Origin: Hemibagrus wyckioides
Lineage: Eukaryota; Chordata; Actinopteri; Siluriformes; Bagridae
Assembly (NCBI RefSeq): GCF_019097595.1
Contig: NC_080715.1
Location: 23,561,573-23,625,572, forward strand
Length of the DNA: 64,000 nt
Direction of reading: 5' to 3'
Made by a program: the position numbers and the translations under genes. A model generated the notes under the pieces. It saw nothing but the letters and a program-made list of their open reading frames with translations. It was not told where the DNA came from and searched no databases. This document shows, one piece after another, positions 53,484-64,000 of this stretch. How positions within the stretch are numbered: the stretch's first letter is position 1; each line of letters starts with the position of its first letter.

Positions 53484-54079
53484 ATGGAGGGAGCGGAGGA
53501 CAAAGGGAAAGGGAAGGAGAAGAGCTTCTCGCTGTGGTATGTGGGCTGCAGCGCGCTGGACCGGCGCACCACGCTGCCCATGCTCCCGTGGCTGGTGGCC
53601 GAAATCCGCAGGAAGAGCGAGTCTGGTCCGGTTCAGGCTCGGCAGGTCCAGCTCGCCCTCAGTCCCCCTATAATCCGCTGCGTGCCCGCTAACAGCAACA
53701 GCTCGTCCGTCTTTATATTTGAGCACAAAGCGCACTTCATTTCGCGCTTCATCCACAACAGCCATGACCTCGCCTACTTCGCCTACCTCATCCGCAGTCA
53801 GCCGGACGACCCGGAGTGCGAAATGGCTTGCCATGTGTTTAGGGCGTGCGACCCAGACCAGGTGCGTGCCCCCAAACCTTTTAAAAGTTATGCACATTTC
53901 ATAGTCTGTCCATTATTCATTGCATGATTTTTTAATCTCCTAATTATCAGAGCTGACTCGCATTCATATCAAAATATGGCCGTTGGCACGTGCGAGTCTA
54001 GCGTCCACATGCTCGTGAGAAAGATAAGCACAAATCAACCAGGAGGTCTTCTGATGCTTCACATATCATGCACGCGTCA

Positions 54080-54140
<61 letters not shown>

Positions 54141-57100
54141 TAGGTTCAGAATAACTGATAATCCCAAAGGCATTTTTTGACTTGCATTTCATAGTGGTCA
54201 ACATTGTAGCTGCTTTTGTCTACATATTGTTGTCCATAGGCCCTACAGGGAAAGTGACAAGACAGCAAAATTATTTTAATAATAAAGGTGCCATTAGTGC
54301 TATCATTAAAACTAAAAATTCTTAGGAACTATTTTTTAGTCTTCCAAACTCTTTAAACTATTTGGACTATTTTAAACCATGCTTGGCATGGACATGCTGA
54401 TCTTCAAATAATTTTTAAGCAAGAATAAGATCCAATGGAGGAAACAAAACAAAACCAGAAGTTAAATACTGAAAGCTTCTCAGTGAAATGAATGTTTGTT
54501 GAGGAAAGCTTTGGTATTCCTCTGACTAGCAGTCTGAAAAACAATAAAAACAAATTGTCAGTGGTGCCATTTGTTGAGATGGATTCCTGGCAGTTTTAAT
54601 GAACACTGAGATCTCTTCTCTTAAGCGGCTGTTGTTTCTGGATATGAGCCGGAGTTCAGAGAAAATAATTATAGGCCTGCAACCTATAATAGGACCTGTT
54701 ATGTCATCATCTGCACTATTGACTGCTAGTAGTCCATGCTGGGCTCATATGTAGTCTAATTGTGGTGTAAAACAGAACTGTGGGTGTGTACAGGGCATGC
54801 AGTATGTAAATTACAAACTGCATTTGTCTTATCTCGAGAACATGACTTTGCCAAAAATCACTTGTGTTCCTTCCACTGAAATGAGTAATACAATATTAAC
54901 TCTCAGCATTCAAACTAATAAAAACTCAACCCATGATTTCTCAGGTCAAGTCATTTGAAAACATTTTTTCACCCCATGATTTTATAGCTAGTTTAGTTAT
55001 TGGGCTGGTCATGTACACAGAAAACCCTAGACTTGTGAAAAGTGAGGCTCGACTGTACCACATGGTTCCAAATGAACACCGTGTTTGTCTTTGTTCGAAT
55101 GTCACTTGGTGGGTGAACATGAGCCGGGAGGATCTGTTCTTGGAAAAGAGCGTCAAGTTAGCGCATGCAGCACTGAAGAACACCACACAAGCACCTCATG
55201 ATTATGTCGTTATGCAAGAAAAACTGGCTGGATAACACTGTGTGCCCATGAGGAATTTCCCTGTTCTTAGCTACTAGTGGACATGTGGCCATACAAAAGC
55301 TGTTTAAAAAAAATACTTATCTGCAAAACCCTTCAAACATCCAGTGCTACAGTGGAGACAGTCTAATATAACCCTGCTTTGAAAAAACCTGCTTTTTCTG
55401 ATCTAATGAAGCTATAGAGAAATGATGAGCTCTCGAAAGCAGCACAGAGATGAACTGAAAAGCAGCATCTCAGCTTTCATTTATGCAATGTGAACAGATT
55501 GGAGTGATAAGCTGAAGGAGAAAGCAGTGCTTGGCCACTATCTGGAATGTTTCAAGTGTGATAGCTGTGGCCTGTTCCTCCTTTTCTTAATTCGTTTAAG
55601 ATGAGGCAGAGGAGTCAAGTGTAAGTCTGATATGAAGAATGAGGCCTTTGAGCTTAATTAACCAATGATGATTGAGACTTCGCATGAGATTCTTATGAAA
55701 AGCAGCTTTCACATTTTTATGGTCTGTGCATGTAACATGGTAAATAATTGTGGATAGAAACACCACAAAACTAGAAGAGGAAGAGTTGACCCATGTTGAT
55801 GGTTTTGGCCAATATTTCTGTATAGGTTCATATTAAGTTTCTAAGAGAGTGAATTATTTATATACATTGTTCTGTCAGAATATTGCATGATTATGAGACC
55901 CTCCTGCTATTAGGAATATTCAGTGAGCTGCACAGACTGTAGTTGCTCTGTGCCTGCTGGGTTAGCACTAGCCAGCTCACTTATTGTACAATGGCAGCAA
56001 ATACAACTTGCGATCATTACACAGTCCCTAAATGCGCAAATAAAGCTAGCAGTGTGTGTAAGACCTGCTCCCACTGAAGAGCACAAGTATGCAACTATTC
56101 CTTCTTCGGGTAAGGTAGCTGTAATGTTTATACAGCTCATGCACGCATCATACATAGACTCACAGTACACATGTATATCTGTCCTTTTAAATAAAGAGGG
56201 TATAGCCCGTATTATAGGTGTTTATGGCCAGTGGTTTTACGTGCAGTCAGGTTTTTTGACATGCTGGCTATAGATATGAGTGCTGACTCAACCTCATCCC
56301 AGCAAATAGCACATGCCATTTCTTTTTCATAAGCATGTCAATGGGAAGTAACAGAAAGCTTAAGTATGAAGGTTTGTTTGAGTGATTTTTACATTTATGG
56401 ATAGTGCAACAATTACGAGCTGAATTTGCTGCCATGACAAACTATGTATAGGGGACATCGAGTTCTGCTGGTTTCCATAAATAGACTGCTGGTTGTGTTT
56501 TGTATCCATCTGAATCATGTCTACACAATGACCCTTAGCATGGATTTGTCTGGCTGCAGTGTGGTTGGGACCAGTGCACAGCCCAGAAACATTAGACACA
56601 GACTACAATGAGCAGCAGCAACCGAGCATGAAATAAACTTGGCCAAAACCCTGCCCCAGACACCTTAACAACAGCTGTTGGTCACATACATTGTGAAATG
56701 TGGCACACCTTATACATCTGATTCTTATAAACTCTTCTGATGCAGAACGGGTTTAATAGTTGTAATAGTTAAAATGGGACAGACTCATCTCATGTCTCAT
56801 CTCCAACATATTTTACAAATGTTCGTGTCTTTTTTTTTTTTTTGGTTTTTAGTAATTGAGGATTTGTTGAAAAACAAGCAAAAGCAGTTTATAACTAAAA
56901 GGGAGGCAGAAATAAATCTAAAGTATTGTTTGAATCTAAACAGTGCTTTAACCATTCGTGAACTGCTTAGCAAATCAAAGTTGTTTTATTCACATAAACA
57001 GAATACACAGTTAGTGTCAGCTGCCCGTAACATTGTGAGAGCTCCAATTTAAAATGTCTTATGTGTCTTGGAGGTGTCTTTTATTGACCCCCAGATGGTT

Positions 57101-60100
57101 ATTGTTGTGTGATTGTGAGACCTAATGAATCGCTTGGGACTTTCCAATGTCCAAATATGGAGAAATCTGAAATACTTTATGTAGGAGTTAAAGTGCGACT
57201 GTAGCACAACAGAAACCAGCAATTGTATTTCAGCATGAATCATCTTCTTTACTTGTTTGCAATTCATATTTAAATTTGAAGTGGAACATGTTGCCCTTTA
57301 AATCTTTTTGTTACTCATAAATCAACCATCCAATTCTCCACTGAGCCCTAATGTCAGAGATTAGCTTTAAATCTTCATGTAATATCTGGAAATAAACCAC
57401 GTGTCAGTTAAATATGAGCAGCTACGCCCTTTATCTTGCTCTCACAAGCCAGTTTCTCTGTGAGAGTTCTGACATGTCAGGTGTTGATTTTCAGCAGGAC
57501 TTTTTTGGATGTGAAGCAAAGCCTTCATATTTTTGCTGAGGAGTGGTGTAATGGTCATCAGCTCTCACATTGCATGGCCTGTAACATGGCTGTTTGGCTC
57601 AAGAGGTTGTCATGGTCACAAGTTATAATATACTCTTAACTTTAACTTATATAGCTGAATGTTTTTTGTTTTGTTTATGAAGTTAAATACATTTGGCAAA
57701 CATAAGTCCCGTAGCCTGTTATCTTCAGCCGTGATAGAAGAGTGTGCACAGCGCTAGAGTTATGTTTGGTTTACTCTCGATTGCCGCCTTGAACAAGTAA
57801 TCCATTTGACCTTGGTGTTGACCGGAACCCTGTGTTTCACAGCTCCAGGGACTTCATGTCCAATAGAGTATGAATGTTTTGTCTGACATTTACCCAGGAG
57901 GCTACCGAAGTAATCGAGTGTTTTAAATCACAGATTCTCATTCATTCCTCGTTAATGAAATGTGATTACTTAGCAGTCACTGGGTTTGACTGTGGGTTAG
58001 AATACAGCTCTGGCTGGACATCCCACATTGATCTTTGTTAGGACTATAAAATGGGCATCTGTACACTGTGTGTGAATCTGGTGCCTCAAGCATTTTATTT
58101 TATCACCTGCAAGTCTAGTTAGTGCCTGGCCCAATTCTGTCACCACAGCACTGTTTGTGTTCTCCGGGTGAGACGTGTCTGGCTAATGTAAATCAATTTT
58201 ATTTGTTTGCAAAGCTTTGTGTGTGCTTCATGTCAGTAGAAATGACAGCTTGTTGAAACACAGCTGGATGAGACGGTTATCACTCTCACTTCCTACTGTG
58301 CTCCTGTCTTCTTTGTCTATATGGAAAAAATCAGACTTGGCTGCTTGCTCTCAGGGTTATGTGACTCTTGCATTCCTGTTTAACTATGAGGCAACCTCGA
58401 CAAAGGGCACTATATCAGCGAGCCAAGATTATTTTTTTTTTGCAGCTTTAAGACTGTGAAAATGTGTCAAACATAGTGTGTGAATGAGTAGCCCGAAGTG
58501 AGGCTCGTTTTGCTGCTTTTTTTTAATATTGTGATTTAATCTGGGCACTGTCATTCTTTATTCATTAACTCTAAATGACTGGTTTTACTGAGCAATGTGA
58601 GGCACTTGAGTGTTTTAAACCCACTTTTTTTGTTCATGTGAAAATGGCCTTGTTTTTTGGACCGATGGACGGGTGACGGATTAAATTGAAAAACAGATGC
58701 TCTGTTATTCTGTGAGGACATTTCGTTGGCATGGTTTTGATTCACTTAAGGACAAAGCTATTCTGACTGATCACTATTAACCTATGACAAACATTTCATT
58801 TTCATTTAAATGATTTTTGGAAGAAGTTTGTTTGTCCTCCCACTACACTTCTAAAGACTTCTGTAATAAAGTGCATTCAAGCTTTTCTGGAGGTTAGTAG
58901 TAGCCCAATACCTTCCTAAGACACATTATATTGGATTGCCCTTTAATTTGTTACCTATATCTGTATATGAATGCTTCAGTTATGCTCTTGTTGTAGCTGC
59001 ATCATTCTGGAGACAGCTGAAATCACCCTGTGTGTCACCAGTGAGCTTGCGTGTTGTTATATTCATGGAAGTTTGTCCCAGTTTGACCTGTGTCAGAGAT
59101 GAAATGTGACGCCTGTTCTTCATCCGCAGGTGTCTGAGGTCATCAGCAGCATCCGGCAGGCCTCCAAAAACACACTCAAAGAGGAAAGTAAACCCAAGCT
59201 GGAGACTGAGGAGTCTTTTTACAACTCACAAAAGTTTGAGGTGCTTTACTGTGGCAAGGTGACAGTGAACCACAAAAAAGCACCCTCCACCCTGATTGAC
59301 GACTGCATCGACCTTTTTCGGGAGCACGAGTCAGAGCGCAGGCGTCTGCGCCTCCTGAACGGCCAGCGCCCAGTGGAGACCCCACTGGTGTTCACTGTGG
59401 GAGACGACCCTCTGAACGCATCGCTCTCTGAGACTGCACTCACAGAGATCAATGAGAAAGCAGGTAGTACGCGCAGTGTCTTCCCCGAGTGCATCCAGGA
59501 GGACTCAGGCTTTGAGCAGCAGGAGTTCCGCACTCGCTGCAACAGCTTGGCAGGTGGCTTACAAAAGCTTCCTAGAGAGACTGGAGCCAAAGTGCCAACA
59601 CGTAGAAGACATGCCAGCGCACCTAACAATGTGCAGCCCTCTGACGCAGACAAAAACCGCACCATGTTGTTTCAGGTATGACTGCACACTCTCACATTTA
59701 ACCCACACACACAAAACACACATCTGTTCAAGGCATAAAAATCTCTTTGTACAGCGCTTTGTCTTAATGTTGTAAAATACTGCAAATGTCTGCATTGTGT
59801 ACTGTGTGGAACTTTAAATGCTCTGTACTTGTGCCCCATAATGCCTAGCTTAACTAAAACATGCAAAATTTGCTTAATGGACTAAACGTCTTACTTTTGT
59901 CCCTCATGCCATCTGGATGCCATTAAGCCACTACTAAATCACTCAAAAATCACTGCTAGTTACAAAATTTTTCCCTTATAGAAGCTTCTGTATGTGCATG
60001 AGGATTGTGACATTAATAGAATTAAGGATTAAATGCGTCGCAATGTAATTATTGTGCATGCAAGTCACCGAACCGGTCTTTAAATGCCACCCAAGGCTAA

Positions 60101-63100
60101 AAATTCTCACTGAGAATTTACTGTTGCTCTGAAATCAGCTCTGAGAAAACATTTGCATATGTTACATGACCTTGCTTGGGTGTGTGTGTGTGTGTGTGTG
60201 TGTGCCTTTTTCTCATACAAAGCTTTGACGTCCATCATATGATGGGATCACTATGTTAATATTTTCATGTCTGCCACATCCACATTTCAAGGAAAGCTCA
60301 CATTTTTGTGCCTTTAGGTGGGACGCTTCGAGGTGAATCTCATCAGCCCTGACAGCAAGACAGTAGTGCTTGAGAAGAATTTCAAAGATATCTCGTTTTG
60401 CTCCCAGGTTTGTAGCTTGGGATTTGTTTACACTCACGTTGATCTCAGGTTCAACGTTAAGCTGCTTTCCCAGCATATGCTTTTTACTATACATATAGTG
60501 TGGAGTTAGTTGGTTATAAAGGCTTAAACCACTCAATTAAGTTGACTTTATTCTACATTCAGTATTCTTGCATGGCTTGTGACCTGTCAGCATTTAGGAT
60601 TAATGTTTAACATTATTTCTAAATATTAAAAATTTCTTTCCAGTTCTGTAAACCTTTTACCATTTTACTTATTGCATAGTATTCACTTAGAACCTGCGCT
60701 GTACAGTTATTGATTTATTTCAAGGTTTGTCTTTGTGTATGCATAAGAAGGCTTGTTGAAATATATTTATATTAACACATGGCACACACAGGGAGTGAAG
60801 CAGACAGACCATTTTGGGTTCATCTGTCGTGATGTGTTGGAGTCGGGGCCCAGCCAGTACATATGCTACGTGTTCCAGTGCGCCAGTGAGTCTCTGGTGA
60901 GCAGCTCAGTCTTTCATTCAGCCTGTGCCACACACACACACACACACACAAACCAATGATCCATTATTTATTACCAGGTAGTGAGAGAACAATAACTGTG
61001 CCATACTAACAGTGTGAATGTAATGTTGACCCTCAGAACTGAAATAAATGGAATTCAGGTTTACTATATAAGCTTATTTTGCCTTCCAGATGTTTTGCAG
61101 CATTTATAGGAATCATCATGGAACATGCAAAAGGAAATGCAAATAGTTTGCTGTTCCATGTCAAAATACTCTGGATAATGAAAACGAACATCTCGAAAGC
61201 ACGATTAAATACTAAGCCATCATAAATCTAACTCAACAGATATTTCCAGCAACAAGGAATCACTCCTGTCTATAGAATGTTGTTGAATTATTACTCAGAT
61301 ATTTGAGTGATATTATCAGATTTTCCTCTTATTCATATTACAGACATCAGGCTTGCTTGCAAGTATCAGATTATTAGTGTGGAATGTTTCCTTCCATTAG
61401 CAAACTGTCATGTAATAATATAGAAAACTGTGGTGGCGCAAGGTGACAGTGAGAGTATTATTTCACAGCTCCAGGGTCCCTGAGCTTGTGTTACTGTCTG
61501 TGTGGAGTTTCTGTGCATGTTCCTCATGGTCCATGGATTGGCTATGCTACAATGTCATAGTGTGCGTGTGGGCAGGATGCCCTGCGATGGACTGGCATAC
61601 CGGCATGCAGGATGAATTCCTACCTCGCACACAGTGTTTCAAGGATGGACTCCGTGTCTGTCTGTTTATCGCAACTGTTTTTAGCATAAAGCAGTTATTG
61701 AAGATGAACAAACACATGAACAAAGTCTGTCCTATTGATCGGTAGATTTCCTTTGCTTTCATTTCACATTTAGTCTAGATATCGTTGTGAGTGTACAAGA
61801 CAAACATTTACATATGTTTGAATATTTTGGCTATGATAGATAACACTCAGATGTATTTTATCAGCTCTGGTAACACAATAGGATTTGTGTCAAAGTATCT
61901 CAGACTGACAGTCAAATATACGTCTGGTGTGGTTTGTGATGATATTGTATGTCTGCAACTGAAAGGTCAAGGCTGCAATTTCTGACTTAAGGTTCTAGCA
62001 AAATATTTAGTAGGCACAACAACTTTCAGTTATAATCTCTATGGCCAACAGTATGTGAACATATGACCATACATATGTACTTGTGTGTACCCCAATGTAT
62101 GTATACCTCAACTTTTACAAATTTCGTAAAGTTAAATGCACAGAACTAGCTAGAATGTCTTTGATTCTGTCGCAGTACAGGCTGAATCCAAGCTTGTTCC
62201 AGAATGACATGGTTTGGCAAGGTTGATGTGGAAGGGGCCTTGAGCCCTTACCTCAACCTCCCTGAACACTTTTTAGATGAATTGGAAATGTGCACCAGTT
62301 TTTCTTACTAGACATCATTACCTGACCTTGATGATGTTCTTCTCGCTGAACAGGCAGAAATGTCCCACAGCCATATCCCAAAATCTATTGGAAAGCCTTC
62401 CCAAAAACATGGAGGCAGTTAAACTAGCATTGGAGGACCATCTTTGGAATAAGATGTTAAATAACCACATATGGATATAATGATCAGGTGTGCACATACT
62501 TTTGGCCATATTAACCAATTGCTACCTGTCCAAAAACATTTACAAATTAGTATATAGTTATGCCTTATTATATCATGATATTTAACATGGTAGTACGAAG
62601 TGTAAAACATGTATCTGCACTTTCATCATTTATTCCGAATACCTATTTCCATTGCTATTTCTATTTGCATAACATTTGCATAAAACAGGTGACTGGAAAC
62701 ACTGCTGCAGTTAAGAAAGGTTACATGTGCTGCAAGTAGCAGTGTATTGTGGTATTAAAGCAGGGCTGTTATCTTCCTATCAGGTGGATGAGGTGATGCT
62801 GACTCTGAAGCAGGCCTTCAGTACAGCTGCGGCAATGCAGAGCTCCAAAACCCAGATCAAACTGTGTGAGGCATGTCCAATGCATGACCTGCACAAGCTT
62901 TGCGAGCGGATCGAAGGTACACACAACACGTCCATCATACGTACACACACACACACGCTCACACACACGTACTGAATAAACCTTGTTTATTTTGTAACCA
63001 CAGGACTGTACCCTCCCAGAGCAAAGCTGGCCATTCAAAAGTACCTCTCCCTGCTGAGCGATAATGAGCAGGCAGACATTTTTGAACGTGTGCAGGTAAT

Positions 63101-64000
63101 CACAAAAAGCTAAATGCCTACATCTGTAAAATATAAAGCTCATTCTAATGTCTCAGTCTTTCATTGTTTTCTGCCATGCAGAAGATGAAGCCAAGTTGTG
63201 ATCAGGAAGAGAATGAGCTGGTCATTCTTCACCTCAGGCAGCTGTGTGAGACCAAGCAGAAGACACATGTACATATTGGAGAGGCTCCTCAGGTAGAACA
63301 CACAATTCTTAGCACACATCCCATTCATGCTGAGGGACAGCCAGAGCTATGTCCTGCCTCTAAATGGATAAGAGAAATTTTATGAGAGAATCTACATGGA
63401 TTAGAATATGGCGTCCTATGCAGTTATGAGTCTGATAACATGACCTGTCCATAGGAAAAACTAATGCATGCCTCCTTCTCGGTAGGACTTAGAGCAAGAG
63501 CACTCAGAGCTCAGGAGGCAATGAGCATTTGAGAGTAACTCGAGCAGTCTCGGCGGGGGCTTCTGCTCACAGATTAACACTCAGCTTCACTTTTTACCAT
63601 TCTCACAGTCTGCTAGTGTTTGGTAATCATTAAAAAGGGCATTTGGTTCGAGAAATGTTCCTTCCTTTATTTGCCAAGCTAAAGTGAACAGTATTGTTTA
63701 AATATGTGTTACATCTATTGTAATACCCAGGCCTCCATCTCTTTGTGTGTTGCAGAATGCAGTAGGCTCAGAGAGCTCAACTGCAGCTGGAAGAAACAAG
63801 CTAGACGTGTTGAAGAATAAGGCACGCAGCTCACTCACCAGCTCCCTGGAGAACATCTTTTCACGGGTCTGTGTTTGTGTGTGTGAATGAGTGTGTCATT
63901 TCAGCCGAAGTGTTGACCATAAAACTTATCTTTTTCTTCCACTCCAGTCCTGCTGCATGTGTAGGTGTGGCAGTGTGCTTTATTTCTCACAAAGTGACGA
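53484..64000 (+). CDS. tbc1d4: TBC1 domain family member 4 (AS160), N-terminal part, cut by the window edge
   Basis: Akt substrate and Rab-GAP that controls GLUT4 vesicle traffic. Exons: 53484-53861, 59130-59675, 60318-60407, 60792-60896, 62784-62916, 63004-63095, 63182-63292, 63756-63866; 522 codons seen. The first PTB domain (about residues 10-150) shows [20 protein letters not shown] and [18 protein letters not shown]. The second PTB domain starts near 161 ([13 protein letters not shown]) and continues to about 415. Akt/14-3-3 sites are visible: RTRCNS (Ser about 265) and RRRHAS (Ser about 289), corresponding to human Ser318 and Ser341 as I recall them. The catalytic TBC domain lies beyond the window. 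TBC1D1 is the paralogue to exclude; the RRRHASAP site and the commd6 neighbour favour TBC1D4. The start is ATG 53484 rather than an upstream GTG. Confidence 0.95.
53862..59129 (+). other. tbc1d4 intron 1
   Basis: A 5.3-kb intron. It has a pure CA microsatellite (54079-54135) close to the donor. I saw no transposon ends, RNA gene or additional exon that I can support. Confidence 0.7.
54079..54135. repeat. (CA)n microsatellite
   Basis: About 28 uninterrupted CA units in tbc1d4 intron 1, likely polymorphic. It accounts for the CVCVCV frame on the minus strand. Confidence 0.95.
61431..61640 (+). repeat. SINE-like dispersed fish repeat (sense)
   Basis: Begins gtggtggcgcaaggtgacag and continues with cacagctccagggtccctgag, tgtgtggagtttctgtgcatg, and gccctgcgatggactggcat. 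This order and wording match a common teleost repeat with a tRNA-like head. It lies in tbc1d4 intron 4. Confidence 0.6.
62040..62511 (+). mobile_element. Degenerate Tc1-like element in tbc1d4 intron 4
   Basis: Ends tatggccaacagtatgtgaaca and the inverted tgcacatacttttggccata. The plus strand keeps a C-terminal transposase piece ([20 protein letters not shown]) at about 62376-62440. The rest is frameshifted. It belongs to a Tc1 branch different from the other copies in this window. Confidence 0.7.
63948..64000 (+). CDS. tbc1d4: Possible tbc1d4 exon 9, truncated by the window
   Basis: After a good acceptor (ttccactccag, ending 63947) the phase required by exon 8 stays open to the window end ([17 protein letters not shown]). 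It loosely parallels the human stretch MRGRLGSVDSFERSN that follows the exon 8 equivalent. Cysteine content is unusual, so it may be chance. The following sequence would settle it. Confidence 0.3.

Noticed and set aside
53216..53692. 158-codon open frame overlapping tbc1d4 exon 1
   Set aside because: Different phase in GC-rich sequence, with no recognisable domain; the PTB frame is the real one.
53484..63866. TBC1D1 as identity for the right-edge gene
   Set aside because: The RRRHASAP site, N-terminal PTB wording and neighbouring commd6 point to TBC1D4.

Overview
This is a teleost fish genomic window. Intron-rich vertebrate genes carry fish-typical proteins, and the Tc1/mariner elements, LINE tails and SINE-like repeats are those common in bony fish. 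I cannot name the species. I assembled six protein-coding genes exon by exon; every intron has GT-AG borders and reading phase is preserved throughout.

Layout: pou2f1/Oct-1 (+, coding 35-13552, about 6.5 kb of 3' UTR to about 20.1 kb) converges on cd247/CD3-zeta (-, coding 29152-22108). A nearly intact Tc1-like transposon (30273-31524) separates cd247 from a single-domain LAMP1-like gene (+, 33562-35543), which converges on grtp1 (-, 43223-37333). grtp1 is head-to-head with commd6 (+, 44836-48566). tbc1d4/AS160 (+, from 53484) runs off the right edge.

From general knowledge of the human map, the window joins POU2F1-CD247 (1q24), LAMP1-GRTP1 (13q34) and COMMD6-TBC1D4 (13q22). These neighbour relations support the identifications, including the two hardest ones (cd247 and lamp1-like). 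The genes do not form one pathway: an octamer-binding transcription factor, a T-cell receptor signalling chain, a lysosomal membrane glycoprotein, two Rab-GAP family members and a COMMD trafficking protein.

The points most worth a second look are: (1) a fossil alternative exon in pou2f1 with an in-frame stop and a broken donor; (2) a reduced CD3-zeta tail with one atypical ITAM, lying over a roughly 1-kb tandem duplication in which one exon copy has lost its tyrosine; (3) a LAMP with only one luminal domain but a LAMP1-type tail; (4) a cluster of perfect octamer sites in introns of the octamer-factor gene itself; (5) a Tc1 transposase interrupted by a single stop; and (6) an inverted pair of Tc1 remnants 12 kb apart that share non-transposon flank. 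I found no clearly new multi-gene system.
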